Assembly: GCA_934281605.1 (NCBI GenBank)
Contig: CAKQXD010000006.1
Coordinates: 1-64,000, forward strand
Length of the DNA: 64,000 nt
Direction of reading: 5' to 3'
From: an uncultured Clostridia bacterium
GTDB lineage: Bacteria; Bacillota; Clostridia; Peptostreptococcales; Anaerovoracaceae
Below, piece after piece: positions 18,448 through 27,889 of the stretch. The notes below the pieces were generated by a model that was not told the origin of the DNA, made no database searches, and saw nothing but the letters and a program-made list of their open reading frames with translations. The translations under genes and the position numbers were made by a program. The first letter of the stretch is position 1. The number at the start of each line of letters is the position of its first letter.

Positions 18448-19069
18448 GGATATCGAAGCGGTCTTTGCGGATCGAAAAGCGGGAGCAGAAGGAAATTTTA
18501 AGTTTTTTTCTGTGCTGGTACCGCTGGTAGAAAAAGAAGATGGACTGTATTTGTTATACGAAGTGAGGGCGCAGAATATGGCTCGACAGCCGGGAGAGAT
18601 CTGTTTCCCGGGAGGAGAGCTGGAACCGGATGAGACCACGGAGGAATGCGCTCTGCGGGAAACCTGGGAGGAAATCGGGATCCCGCAGGATCAGATCCGT
18701 GTCATTACCCAGCTGGATACTTTGTACACCTACAGTAATTTCGCCATGCATTGTTATCTGGGAGTGATTCCGGAAGCTGCGCTGGATGATCTAAAGTTCA
18801 GCGAAAATGAAGTGGCAGAAGTGTTTCTGGTATCACTGGATGATCTGCTGGCCATCACGCCGGAGGTTTATCCCATTAAGGCGATCCCGCAGATCCCGGA
18901 GGACTTCCCCTATGACAAGGTCTATCAGGGAAAGCCGTATCCGTGGCGTGGCGGCAGAGGCAGCGTGCCTATTTATGAGGTGGATGACCGGGTGATCTGG
19001 GGATTGACAGCTAGGATCACGAAGCATTTTTTAGAGATCATTACAGAAAAGGAGGATGCGGATGTTTAA
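18437..19069 (+). CDS. NUDIX hydrolase, CoA pyrophosphatase-like
   Basis: Hydrolyses a nucleoside-diphosphate-linked substrate; the closest family is NudL/CoA pyrophosphatase, which cleaves CoA to phosphopantetheine and 3',5'-ADP. The NUDIX box fits the consensus: GGELEPDETTEECAL followed by RETWEEIGI. The preceding QPGEICFPGG matches the CoA-specific extension. The longer frame from 18350 is rejected because its first 29 residues are the transporter sequence in another frame; MRIEDIEAVF gives 210 residues. The last 8 bp overlap the next gene. Confidence 0.85.
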   Translation: MRIEDIEAVFADRKAGAEGNFKFFSVLVPLVEKEDGLYLLYEVRAQNMARQPGEICFPGGELEPDETTEECALRETWEEIGIPQDQIRVITQLDTLYTYSNFAMHCYLGVIPEAALDDLKFSENEVAEVFLVSLDDLLAITPEVYPIKAIPQIPEDFPYDKVYQGKPYPWRGGRGSVPIYEVDDRVIWGLTARITKHFLEIITEKEDADV

Positions 19070-19865
19070 ACTTGCATTATGCCAGATGAAGGGCTCTTTC
19101 GACAAGCAGGAGAGCATGGCGACGGTAACGAAGTGTGTAGGAGAAGCTGCAGGAAACGGAGCGCAGGTGATTTCCCTGCCGGAGATGTGGAACTGTCCGT
19201 ATTCCAACGACTATTTCAGAGACTATGGGGAACCGGCGGACGGTCCAACGGTGAAGTTTTTATCGGAACTGGCTGCAAAGCATGGAGTGTACCTTATCGG
19301 GGGTTCCATTCCGGAGCTGGACGGAGACAAGGTGTACAATACGTCTTTTTCCTTCGATCGAAGCGGTCAGGTGATCGGAAAGCACAGAAAGGTGCATCTG
19401 TTCGACATCGACGTCAAAGGCGGCATCCGTTTCATGGAATCGGACACCTTGACGGCTGGATCAGAGATGACCATTCTGGATACGGAGTTCGGCAAGATCG
19501 GCGTGGCCATCTGCTACGATGTGCGGTTTCCGGAATGGTTCCGGAAGATGGCGCTGGCCGGTGCCAGGCTGATCGTACTCCCGGCGGCATTCAATATGAC
19601 GACGGGGCCTGCACACTGGGATCTGACCATGCGGGCGCGGGCACTGGACAACCAGGTATACTTCGCAGCAAATTCCCCTGCGAGAGATGAAACCGGTCCT
19701 TATGTGGCTTACGGAAACTCCTGTATCGCCAGCCCATGGGGTGATTTTATCGCTCATGCGGATGAAAAGGAATGCATTCTGTATGGAGATATTGATTTGG
19801 ATTATGAGGATTCTGTCAGAGAGCAGCTGCCGCTGTTGAAACACAGAAGACCGGAACTGTATTAG
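19062..19865 (+). CDS. Carbon-nitrogen hydrolase, omega-amidase (Nit2)-like
   Basis: A cytoplasmic nitrilase-superfamily amidase of 267 residues. The Glu-Lys-Cys triad is visible in SLPEMWNCPY (E), GKHRKVHLF (K) and VAICYDVRFPE (C). The sequence pattern is that of omega-amidases, which deaminate alpha-ketoglutaramate and alpha-ketosuccinamate, clearing glutamine-transaminase products. The ATG at 19062 is chosen over 19056 because AAGGAGG ends 6 nt before it. The start lies inside the NUDIX stop region (ATGTTTAA overlap), indicating translational coupling. Confidence 0.9.
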   Translation: MFKLALCQMKGSFDKQESMATVTKCVGEAAGNGAQVISLPEMWNCPYSNDYFRDYGEPADGPTVKFLSELAAKHGVYLIGGSIPELDGDKVYNTSFSFDRSGQVIGKHRKVHLFDIDVKGGIRFMESDTLTAGSEMTILDTEFGKIGVAICYDVRFPEWFRKMALAGARLIVLPAAFNMTTGPAHWDLTMRARALDNQVYFAANSPARDETGPYVAYGNSCIASPWGDFIAHADEKECILYGDIDLDYEDSVREQLPLLKHRRPELY

Positions 19866-19877
19866 GAGGGATTGGGT

Positions 19878-20954
19878 ATGAAAAAATTACTGGCATTAGC
19901 CGTTGCGGCAATTATGATTTTGTCGCTGGCTGCCTGCGGTTCACCGGAAGAGGTACAACCGGAGGAGCAGGTGGATTATGAGATCGCCATGGTGACAGAG
20001 ACAGGTCTGATCATGAACGGCGGATACAGCAAAGTGGCATGGGACACCATCAGCAGCTTTGGCGAGAAAAAAGGCGTATCGCATAAGTATTATAAGGCTG
20101 CGGAAGCCTCGGAAGACGCTTATCGTCAGGTAATCGACAATGCGGTTGCCGGCGGTGCGAAGCTGGTTGTTGCCGACGGTTATCTGTTCAGCCAGGTGGT
20201 TTACGAGAAACAGAAGGAATATCCTGACGTGAAATTCGTTCTGATCGATGCGGCGCCGATGGATGAGGAATCCGGAGACGTGAAGGTTACCAAGAATACC
20301 GTGGAGGTGACCTTTGCATCGGAACAGGCCGGATACCTGGCAGGCTATGCGGCTGTAAAAGATGGTATGACAAATCTGGGATATCTGGGAGACTCCAAGG
20401 TGCCTCTGGCTATAGACTACGGCTACGGCTTCCTGCAGGGCGCAGACAAGGCTGCCGGAGAGATGGGGAAGACTGTGAATATTTCCTATCGCTACAGTAA
20501 TTCCAAGGAGGATTCCGAGGCGGTCAGAACAGCTGCACAGCAGTGGTATGACGGCGGCATCGAGGTTATCTTCGCCTGCGGCAATAAAGTGGAGCTGCCG
20601 GTCATCGAAGCAGCGGAAATGACCGATAAAAAGGTCATTGGCTATGAGACGGATAAGAGTCAGATGTCTGATACGGTGGTAACGTCTGCTGGCAAGGACA
20701 TCAGCAAAGCGCTGGAGAGCGTTCTCGATCAGTATGAGGATGACAAGTTCCCTGGAGGCACTACGGTGGAATACAATGCCGGGAATGACGGCGTATGGCT
20801 GGAAATGGACAACGCCAAGCTGACAAACTTCAGCAAGTCGGATTACAACGGTATCGTGAAGGAATTGAAGAACGGGGATATCACGGTGAAGAAATATGAT
20901 TCCGGAGACATCGCTTCTCTGGGTCTGACTCATGTGAAAGTGACAGAGCAGTAG
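19878..20954 (+). CDS. BMP/PnrA-family substrate-binding lipoprotein
   Basis: A membrane-anchored binding protein, probably for nucleosides (Bmp/PnrA family). The signal peptide MKKLLALAVAAIMILSLAAC ends in the lipobox LAAC, with cysteine near residue 20. The periplasmic-binding-protein-like fold has YEIAMVTETGLIMNGGYSK and IEVIFACGNKVELPVIEAA. The ATG at 19878 with AGGAGGG 7 nt upstream is preferred to the TTG at 19872. The ATPase and two permease genes that normally accompany such proteins are absent; citrate synthase follows on the other strand. It may serve a transporter encoded elsewhere. Confidence 0.9.
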   Translation: MKKLLALAVAAIMILSLAACGSPEEVQPEEQVDYEIAMVTETGLIMNGGYSKVAWDTISSFGEKKGVSHKYYKAAEASEDAYRQVIDNAVAGGAKLVVADGYLFSQVVYEKQKEYPDVKFVLIDAAPMDEESGDVKVTKNTVEVTFASEQAGYLAGYAAVKDGMTNLGYLGDSKVPLAIDYGYGFLQGADKAAGEMGKTVNISYRYSNSKEDSEAVRTAAQQWYDGGIEVIFACGNKVELPVIEAAEMTDKKVIGYETDKSQMSDTVVTSAGKDISKALESVLDQYEDDKFPGGTTVEYNAGNDGVWLEMDNAKLTNFSKSDYNGIVKELKNGDITVKKYDSGDIASLGLTHVKVTEQ

Positions 20955-20984
20955 AATCTGCAGGAGTATATTGATAACAGATAT

Positions 20985-21022
20985 AAAAAAACGCTCGCAT
21001 CGGCTGGATGCGGGCGTTTTGT
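20985..21022 (+). terminator. Terminator of the BMP lipoprotein gene
   Basis: AAAACGCTCGCATC pairs with GATGCGGGCGTTTT around GGCTG. Confidence 0.88.
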
Positions 21023-21048
21023 ACTTTTTAAGTGATTTTGATATTGAT

Positions 21049-21066
21049 CTGCAAAGGTCTTTGCAG
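21049..21066. repeat. Perfect CTGCAAAG-GT-CTTTGCAG palindrome
   Basis: An exact 8-2-8 inverted repeat lies between the BMP terminator and the end of citrate synthase. The same arm recurs alone in at least seven other intergenic places (listed under findings). Confidence 0.6.
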
Positions 21067-21090
21067 ACGATAATGGGAATAATCGCTTCT

Positions 21091-22584
21091 CTACTTGTGA
21101 TTGTTGTGCTTTTCCTGGCGCTCTGCTCTTGGAGAAGTCGCAGAAACACGCTTGGCAATCGGTACGTAAGGACGCGGCTGCTGCACGGATTTGTAGGCGG
21201 GACGCATCAGCTTGCCGCCGGAGATCAGTTCCTCGATCCGGTGTGCACACCAGCCGGACAGACGGGCTGTCGCGAATAACGGTGTTGCAATGGTAGTCGG
21301 AATATCCAGCGCATCGTATACGAAGCCGGAATACAGATCGACATTGGCCGGCATCGGCTTTTCAACGCCATGGACTTCTGCATAAAGCTCCGGAGTCCTT
21401 CGTTCGATGTAATCACAGAGCAGGAAGTCATCAATCAGATCCTTGCTTTCTGCCAGCTTTTTGGCCATGGATTTCAGTACCTTGGCACGTGGGTCGGACA
21501 AGGTGTAGATCGCATGCCCCATACCGTAGACAAGACCGCTCTTGTCGTTCGCTTCTTTACGCAGAACCTTTACGAGATAATCGTCCAGTTTGCCGCGATT
21601 GTTGAAGTCCGGTACGTTTTTTCTCAGATCGTTCATCATGTTGATCACAGCGATGTTTGCGCCACCGTGTTTCGGCCCTTTGAGGGAGCCTATGGCGGCT
21701 GCTATGGCCGAGTAAGTATCAGTTCCGGTCGAGGAAATCAGGTGTGTCGTAAAGGACGAGTTGTTTCCTCCGCCGTGTTCTGCATGCAGGATCATGGACA
21801 GATCCAGAAGTCTGGCTTCTAATTCAGTATATTCTCCTGTCGGACGGATCATCCGCAGGATGTTTTCGGATGTGGAAAGTTCCGGGATCGGGTTATGCAG
21901 GTGCAGGCTCATGTTGTCGTAGAACGAGGACTTAGCCTGGTATGCGTAGGCGATCAGTGCCGGGAAGTATCCGATCAAATCGATGGACTGCCGGAATACA
22001 TTGGAAATGGATGTGTCGTCCGGATTGTTGTCATAACAGTACAGTGCCAGCACGCTTCTTGCCATCTTGTTCATGATGTTGTTGGATGGTGCTGTCAGAA
22101 TAATATCTCTGGCAAAACCCTGCGGCAGCTCTCTTTTGGTACCCAGAAGCTTTTTGAAATATTCCAGCTCCGACTTTGTCGGCAAGGAACCGAGAATCAG
22201 CAGGTACGTGATTTCTTCAAAGCCAAATCGCTCTTCTTCGATGCAGCTGTTTACCAGGTCTTCGATGCTGTAGCCGCGGTAGTACAGTTTTCCCTCTACA
22301 GGGATCTTGTTTTTCTTTTCGTCAACGTCGTAGCCGATTACTTCCCCGATTTTCGTTAATCCGACAAGAACTCCGGTGCCGTTGGAATTACGCAGACCTC
22401 TTTTCACATTGTTCTTTACATAAAGCTCAGATTCTATGTAGTCGTTTTTTCTAAGCTGCTCTGCATTCTTTTCGAATAATTCCTGTGCGCGAGCTGCTGT
22501 CACACGGCTTTTGACCTCTTCCTTGACAGCTGCCTTCACTGTTTTGCGAAATGTTTTTCTCTTTGTCAAATAATCACGCAGCAT
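21091..22584 (-). CDS. gltA: Citrate synthase
   Basis: Condenses oxaloacetate and acetyl-CoA to citrate. The 497-residue protein carries family motifs including MILHAEHGGGNNSSF (catalytic His region), GPKHGGANIAV and YGMGHAIYTLSDPRA. It is longer than the usual 370-430 residues. About 55 basic, helical N-terminal residues (KRKTFRKTVKAAVKEEVKSR) and a roughly 40-residue charged C-terminal tail are extra. AGGGGGAA precedes the ATG. No other TCA-cycle gene is nearby, and the gene points toward the BMP gene. Transcription may be controlled by the hairpin at 22649-22682. 2-Methylcitrate synthase is a less likely alternative. Confidence 0.92.
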   Translation of the reverse strand: MLRDYLTKRKTFRKTVKAAVKEEVKSRVTAARAQELFEKNAEQLRKNDYIESELYVKNNVKRGLRNSNGTGVLVGLTKIGEVIGYDVDEKKNKIPVEGKLYYRGYSIEDLVNSCIEEERFGFEEITYLLILGSLPTKSELEYFKKLLGTKRELPQGFARDIILTAPSNNIMNKMARSVLALYCYDNNPDDTSISNVFRQSIDLIGYFPALIAYAYQAKSSFYDNMSLHLHNPIPELSTSENILRMIRPTGEYTELEARLLDLSMILHAEHGGGNNSSFTTHLISSTGTDTYSAIAAAIGSLKGPKHGGANIAVINMMNDLRKNVPDFNNRGKLDDYLVKVLRKEANDKSGLVYGMGHAIYTLSDPRAKVLKSMAKKLAESKDLIDDFLLCDYIERRTPELYAEVHGVEKPMPANVDLYSGFVYDALDIPTTIATPLFATARLSGWCAHRIEELISGGKLMRPAYKSVQQPRPYVPIAKRVSATSPRAERQEKHNNHK

Positions 22585-22648
22585 GTAAGTATATTCCCCC
22601 TTTTCTGGATCTGCCGAAGCATCTCGCGGGAAGCTTTCGACATAACGT

Positions 22649-22682
22649 AAAAAATCTGGCAGCCAGGAGTCCTGCTCCAGAT
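22649..22682 (-). terminator. Intrinsic terminator or attenuator in the citrate synthase leader
   Basis: Read on the minus strand, ATCTGG...CCAGAT encloses a second AGCAGG/CCTGGCT stem and is followed by six Ts. It lies 65 bp before the citrate synthase start, and no minus-strand gene lies immediately upstream. It could therefore attenuate the citrate synthase transcript or end a short RNA. Confidence 0.6.
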
Positions 22683-22921
22683 CTCAAATGACATTCAAAT
22701 ACAATATAAATAAGTAGTAAATCGTATAAGTTAGTATACCATATTAGCGGGGTGAAGTAAATAGAAATAATATGGGGTGGATATATGCTGAATATGTGTA
22801 ATTGCAAGGGTTTTCAAAGTATTTGCAGACGCAGAAAGGAGAAAAACAGCGGAAATATTTTAGGAAAGAGCACAACAAAACGGGAAGGGCAGTGTGATAC
22901 GCAACAAACATCGAACGTGTG

Positions 22922-22950
22922 TTTACAATTAAAATTACAGGTGGTATAAT
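22922..22950 (+). promoter_or_regulatory. Promoter of uvrB-uvrA
   Basis: TTTACA, 17 bp, TATAAT. The remaining intergenic sequence (22683-22921) is AT-rich, and I see no gene in it. Confidence 0.75.
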
Positions 22951-23017
22951 GAATCCTGTAGCGAAAACAGGCTCACAATACAGAATGGAAACAACCTCTG
23001 AGGGGAGGCATTGAGAT

Positions 23018-24991
23018 ATGGCAGAATTTAAAGTCGTATCGGACTTTGACCTGATGGGCGATCAGCCTAAGGCGGTCGATACGCTTGCAAAGGGTATTTT
23101 AGACGGGAAACGGGCGCAGACGCTTATGGGAGTTACAGGATCCGGCAAGACCTTTACCATGGCGAAGCTGATCGAGCGGGTGCAGAAACCAACGCTGGTG
23201 ATTTCTCATAATAAGACGCTGGCGGCACAGCTGCACGGGGAGTTTAAAGAATTTTTCCCAGACAATGCGGTGGAATACTTTGTCAGCTATTATGACTATT
23301 ATCAGCCGGAGGCGTATGTCGCTTCTACGGATACGTATATTGAAAAGGACTCGGATATCAATGCGGAGATCGAGAAGCTGCGTCACTCGGCGACGGCAGC
23401 TTTGTCAGAGCGGCGAGATGTTATCATCGTTGCCAGCGTATCGTGCATCTACGGGTTGGGAAGCCCGATCGACTATGAAAATCAGGTGATTTCCTTGCGC
23501 CCCGGCATGGAAAAGGACCGGCAGGAGCTGTTGCGAAAGCTGGTGGACATTCAGTACACGAGAAATGATATGGCCATGGAACGGGGTAATTTTCGCGTGC
23601 GGGGCGATACGGTGGATATCTATCCGGCAGGGGCAGAAAATGCTGTGCGGATCGAGCTGTTTGGCGATGAAGTGGAGACTATCAAGGAGATCAATCCGGT
23701 GACTGGAGAAATCGTTGGTATTCGGAACCATGTGGCTATCTACCCGGCATCACATTACGTTACCAGCAAGGAGAAAATCGAGCATGCAGCGGAGACGATC
23801 AATGAGGAGCTGAAAGAACGGGTGCAGTGGTTTCAGGATCGCGGCAAGCTGATCGAAGCGCAGCGGATCGAGCAGCGGACCAGGTATGATGTGGAGATGC
23901 TGCGGGAGGTAGGCACCTGCAAAGGCATAGAAAACTATTCCCGTCACATCACGGGTCTGCCGCCGGGGTCGCGGCCGTATACCCTCATCGACTATATTCC
24001 GGATGATTTTCTCATCATCATCGACGAATCCCATGTCATGCTGCCGCAGCTGCGGGCCATGTATGCAGGAGACCGATCCCGGAAGCAGTCTCTGGTAGAT
24101 TACGGTTTCAGGCTTCCGTCTGCGCTGGACAACCGACCGTTGAAATTTGAGGAATTTAACGAACTGGTAAACCAGATCGTATACGTCAGCGCAACGCCGG
24201 CAGCGTATGAAAGAGAAGAAAGCGGCGGTATTTCGGCGGAACAGATCATACGTCCGACAGGACTTCTGGATCCGATCATCGAGCTTCACAGCACCGAAGG
24301 TCAGATGGATCACCTGATCGGGGAGATCAACCGCGTTACAGCACGGGGCGAGAGAACTTTGGTAACAACGCTGACCAAGAAGATGGCTGAGAGTCTGACG
24401 GATTATCTGACAAATGTGGGGATCAAGGTGCGGTATCTCCATTCGGAAATCGATACGCTGGAACGGATGGAGATCCTGCGGGATCTGCGTCTGGGTGCCT
24501 TTGACGTGCTGGTGGGGATCAATCTGCTGCGGGAAGGACTGGATATTCCGGAGGTTTCTCTGGTAGCGATCCTGGACGCAGACAAGGAAGGCTTCCTGCG
24601 GACGGAGACTTCTCTGATCCAGACCATCGGACGGGCGGCGAGAAACGCCGACAGCAAGGTCATCATGTATTGCGACGGCATCAGTCCGGCCATGCGGTCT
24701 GCCATGGATGAAACGGAGCGTAGAAGGAAAATCCAGGATGCTTATAACAAGGAGCACGGCATCACTCCGAAAACGGTCAAGAAGGCTGTCCGCAGCGTGA
24801 TCGAAGCCACGAAGGTGGCAGAGGACGAAGGCCGTTACGAAGGCAAGAGTCCGCTGGAGCTGACGAAAAAAGAACTGAAGGATTATGTGAAGAAGCTGGA
24901 AAAGGAAATGAAGCAGGCTGCAGGAGATCTCCAGTTTGAGAGGGCAGCACAGCTGCGCGACATGATCTTTGAATACAAGGCGAGAATGTAG
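23018..24991 (+). CDS. uvrB: UvrABC excision repair helicase subunit B
   Basis: Verifies damage and loads UvrC in nucleotide excision repair. The 657 residues have Walker A GVTGSGKTF near 40, the beta-hairpin region YYDYYQPEAYVASTDTYIEKD near 90-110, DEXD-type IDESHVMLPQ, and helicase motif IQTIGRAARN. A C-terminal UVR domain (about 620-655) binds UvrC. The ribosome binding site GAGGGGAGG precedes the ATG. It is followed 39 bp later by uvrA, and with mfd elsewhere in the window supplies transcription-coupled repair. Confidence 0.98.
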   Translation: MAEFKVVSDFDLMGDQPKAVDTLAKGILDGKRAQTLMGVTGSGKTFTMAKLIERVQKPTLVISHNKTLAAQLHGEFKEFFPDNAVEYFVSYYDYYQPEAYVASTDTYIEKDSDINAEIEKLRHSATAALSERRDVIIVASVSCIYGLGSPIDYENQVISLRPGMEKDRQELLRKLVDIQYTRNDMAMERGNFRVRGDTVDIYPAGAENAVRIELFGDEVETIKEINPVTGEIVGIRNHVAIYPASHYVTSKEKIEHAAETINEELKERVQWFQDRGKLIEAQRIEQRTRYDVEMLREVGTCKGIENYSRHITGLPPGSRPYTLIDYIPDDFLIIIDESHVMLPQLRAMYAGDRSRKQSLVDYGFRLPSALDNRPLKFEEFNELVNQIVYVSATPAAYEREESGGISAEQIIRPTGLLDPIIELHSTEGQMDHLIGEINRVTARGERTLVTTLTKKMAESLTDYLTNVGIKVRYLHSEIDTLERMEILRDLRLGAFDVLVGINLLREGLDIPEVSLVAILDADKEGFLRTETSLIQTIGRAARNADSKVIMYCDGISPAMRSAMDETERRRKIQDAYNKEHGITPKTVKKAVRSVIEATKVAEDEGRYEGKSPLELTKKELKDYVKKLEKEMKQAAGDLQFERAAQLRDMIFEYKARM

Positions 24992-25030
24992 CGGGCTGCG
25001 GCTGCAGCCGTATAGCGAGAGGATAATGGA

Positions 25031-27865
25031 ATGGCAAAAGACATTGTAATCAAAGGAGCGAAAGAGAACAATCTGAAAAACGTGGATCTGACCATACCGC
25101 GGGACAAGCTGGTGGTATTTACAGGGCTTTCCGGTTCAGGGAAATCATCCCTGGCATTTGACACGATCTATGCGGAGGGGCAGAGAAAGTACATGGAGAG
25201 TCTTTCCTCCTATGCGAGACAGTTTCTGGGGCAGATGGAGAAGCCTAATGTGGAATATATCGAAGGATTATCGCCGGCGATTTCCATCGACCAGAAAACC
25301 ACCAATAAAAACCCGCGTTCCACGGTGGGAACAGTTACGGAGATCTATGATTATCTCCGTCTGATGTATGCGCGGATCGGGATTCCTCACTGCCCGGTGT
25401 GCGGGCGGGAAATCACCAGTCAGTCTATCGACCAGATCGTCGAACTGCTGATGCAGGAAGGCGAGGGGACGAAGCTGACGGTGCTGGCTCCGGTAGTGCG
25501 TCAGCGCAAGGGACAGCACGAGAAGATCCTGGAACGGATCCGCAAGGAGGGCTTTACCCGGGTGCGTGTTGACGGAGAGATCCGCCTGCTGGAAGAGGAT
25601 GAGATCAAGCTGGAAAAGACCTTCAAGCACACCATCGAGATCGTGGTAGACCGGATCAAGGTGAAGGACGGTGCGCAGAGCCGTCTGGCAGAGGCCTGCG
25701 AGCTGGCGATCGCCCATGGAGAGGGTCTGGTTCAGGTTATAGTAGATAAAGACGGCAAACCGGAAGAAAAAACATTCAGTACCAGTCTGGCATGTCCGGA
25801 TCACGGTGTCAGCATCGAAGAACTGGAGCCGCGGATGTTCTCATTCAACAACCCCCTGGGCGCGTGCCCGGACTGTAATGGACTGGGCTTTATTCAACGC
25901 ATCGATCCGGATCTTATCATCCCGGATCAGGACAAGAGCATCAATGAGAAGTGCCTGAGCAACGTCTTTGCGACCATGGAATACACCAGCTTCTACTGGC
26001 AGGTGATTCGCGCGCTGGCGGAGAAATATGGTGCGGATATGGATACGCCGTACAAGGATCTGCCGAAGAAGTTCAAGGAAGTTCTGCTGTACGGCACAGG
26101 GGATGAGAAATTGTCCTATGTCTATACGAACCGCAACGGGGATACTCAGAACCGGAATCACACCTTTGAGGGCATTATCAACAATCTGGAACGCCGGTAC
26201 CGGGAGACACAGTCGGAATGGATCAAAGAAAAAATGGAAAAATACATGCGGATCACCGCATGTCCTACATGTAAGGGGAATAAGCTGAAACCGGAGCTTC
26301 TGGCGGTGACTGTAGGAGGTAAGAATATCATGGAATTCTGTGATATGTCCGTGTCTGAGGCAATTGAATTCGTCAACGGCCTGGAACTTTCGGAGACCCA
26401 TCAACAGATTGCTGCGGAAATCATCAAGGAAATTCGCGGCAGACTGACCTTCCTGGCCAATGTGGGTCTGGATTATCTGACGTTATCCAGAGCGTCGGCA
26501 ACGTTATCTGGTGGAGAATCTCAGCGGATCCGTCTGGCGACTCAGATCGGATCGGGTCTGGTAGGGGTTCTTTACATTCTGGATGAACCGAGTATCGGTC
26601 TGCATCAGAAGGATAACGAGAAGCTGCTGGAGGCGCTCCGCAGACTAACGGATATTGGCAATACGCTGATCGTGGTAGAACACGATGAAGATACCATGTA
26701 TGCGGCGGATCACATCGTCGATATCGGACCGGAGGCCGGGATCAACGGGGGTGAACTGGTAGCCCAGGGAACGGTAGAAGATATTATGAATTGTCCGCGT
26801 TCCATTACGGGACAGTACCTCAGCGGGAAGAAAAAGATCGAGGTCCCTGCAAAGCGTCGGAAGGGCAGCGGCAAGAAGATCGAGATCGTCGGTGCGGCGG
26901 AGAACAATCTCAAGGGCATCAATGTCAAGATCCCTCTGGGAGAAATGGTCTGCGTGACCGGCGTGTCGGGATCCGGAAAGAGCAGTCTCATTAATGAGAT
27001 TTTATATAAGGCTGTGGCAGCAGAAATGTACGGCAGCAAGGAAAAGCCGGGAAAATACAAGAAAATCAAAGGTCTGGAACACATCGACAAGATCATCGAC
27101 ATCAATCAGGCACCGATCGGCAGGACGCCGCGTTCCAACCCGGCGACATATACCGGCGTGTTTACCCATATCCGGGATCTGTTTTCTCAGCTTCCGGAGG
27201 CTAAGCTGCGGGGTTACGGTAAAGGTCGGTTCAGCTTTAACGTAAAAGGCGGCAGATGCGAGGCCTGCAATGGAGACGGCATCATCAAGATCGAGATGCA
27301 TTTCCTCCCGGATGTTTACGTGCCGTGTGAAGTCTGCAAAGGCAGAAGATACAACCGGGAGACCCTGGAAGTCAAATACAAGGACAAGAGCATTTTTGAC
27401 GTGCTGGATATGAACGTGGAAGAAGCGGCGACCTTCTTTGAAAATATTCCGAGCATTTCCCGGCAGCTTCAGACGCTGCTGGAAGTCGGACTGGGGTATA
27501 TCAAGCTGGGGCAGCCCAGCACGCAGCTTTCCGGCGGAGAGGCGCAGCGTATCAAGCTGGCGTCGGAGCTTTCCAAGAAGAGCACCGGAAAGACTCTGTA
27601 CATTTTGGACGAGCCGACTACCGGACTCCACTTTGCTGACGTGGACAAGCTGATCTCCGTACTGGACCAGCTTGTGGATGCAGGCAATACGGTAGTCGTT
27701 ATCGAGCACAATCTGGACGTGATCAAACGAGCCGATCACATCATCGACCTGGGACCGGATGGCGGATTCCGGGGAGGTACCATCGTGGCGGAAGGCACTC
27801 CGGAGAAGGTAGCGGAATGCGAGGAATCCTATACGGGACAGTTCCTGAAGAAGATCCTGGGCTAG
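25031..27865 (+). CDS. uvrA: UvrABC damage-recognition ATPase subunit A
   Basis: A dimeric ABC-type ATPase that scans DNA for bulky lesions. The 944-residue protein has two ABC modules with Walker A at GLSGSGKSS (near 32) and GVSGSGKSS (near 640). It has two signature LSGGE(S/A)QRI motifs, and zinc modules CPVCG, CPDCNGLG and CEACNGDGIIKIE...CEVCKG. The stop codon overlaps the left copy of the 26-bp duplication flanking the insertion sequence, so the element landed at the very end of the gene without damaging it. Confidence 0.98.
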   Translation: MAKDIVIKGAKENNLKNVDLTIPRDKLVVFTGLSGSGKSSLAFDTIYAEGQRKYMESLSSYARQFLGQMEKPNVEYIEGLSPAISIDQKTTNKNPRSTVGTVTEIYDYLRLMYARIGIPHCPVCGREITSQSIDQIVELLMQEGEGTKLTVLAPVVRQRKGQHEKILERIRKEGFTRVRVDGEIRLLEEDEIKLEKTFKHTIEIVVDRIKVKDGAQSRLAEACELAIAHGEGLVQVIVDKDGKPEEKTFSTSLACPDHGVSIEELEPRMFSFNNPLGACPDCNGLGFIQRIDPDLIIPDQDKSINEKCLSNVFATMEYTSFYWQVIRALAEKYGADMDTPYKDLPKKFKEVLLYGTGDEKLSYVYTNRNGDTQNRNHTFEGIINNLERRYRETQSEWIKEKMEKYMRITACPTCKGNKLKPELLAVTVGGKNIMEFCDMSVSEAIEFVNGLELSETHQQIAAEIIKEIRGRLTFLANVGLDYLTLSRASATLSGGESQRIRLATQIGSGLVGVLYILDEPSIGLHQKDNEKLLEALRRLTDIGNTLIVVEHDEDTMYAADHIVDIGPEAGINGGELVAQGTVEDIMNCPRSITGQYLSGKKKIEVPAKRRKGSGKKIEIVGAAENNLKGINVKIPLGEMVCVTGVSGSGKSSLINEILYKAVAAEMYGSKEKPGKYKKIKGLEHIDKIIDINQAPIGRTPRSNPATYTGVFTHIRDLFSQLPEAKLRGYGKGRFSFNVKGGRCEACNGDGIIKIEMHFLPDVYVPCEVCKGRRYNRETLEVKYKDKSIFDVLDMNVEEAATFFENIPSISRQLQTLLEVGLGYIKLGQPSTQLSGGEAQRIKLASELSKKSTGKTLYILDEPTTGLHFADVDKLISVLDQLVDAGNTVVVIEHNLDVIKRADHIIDLGPDGGFRGGTIVAEGTPEKVAECEESYTGQFLKKILG

Positions 27866-27889
27866 CCGGGACAGGATGAGAAAGAAATA
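27864..27889. repeat. Left copy of the 26-bp target duplication
   Basis: Begins AGCCGGGA and ends AAGAAATA; identical to 28952-28977 on the other side of the insertion sequence. It starts within the uvrA stop codon. Confidence 0.9.
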
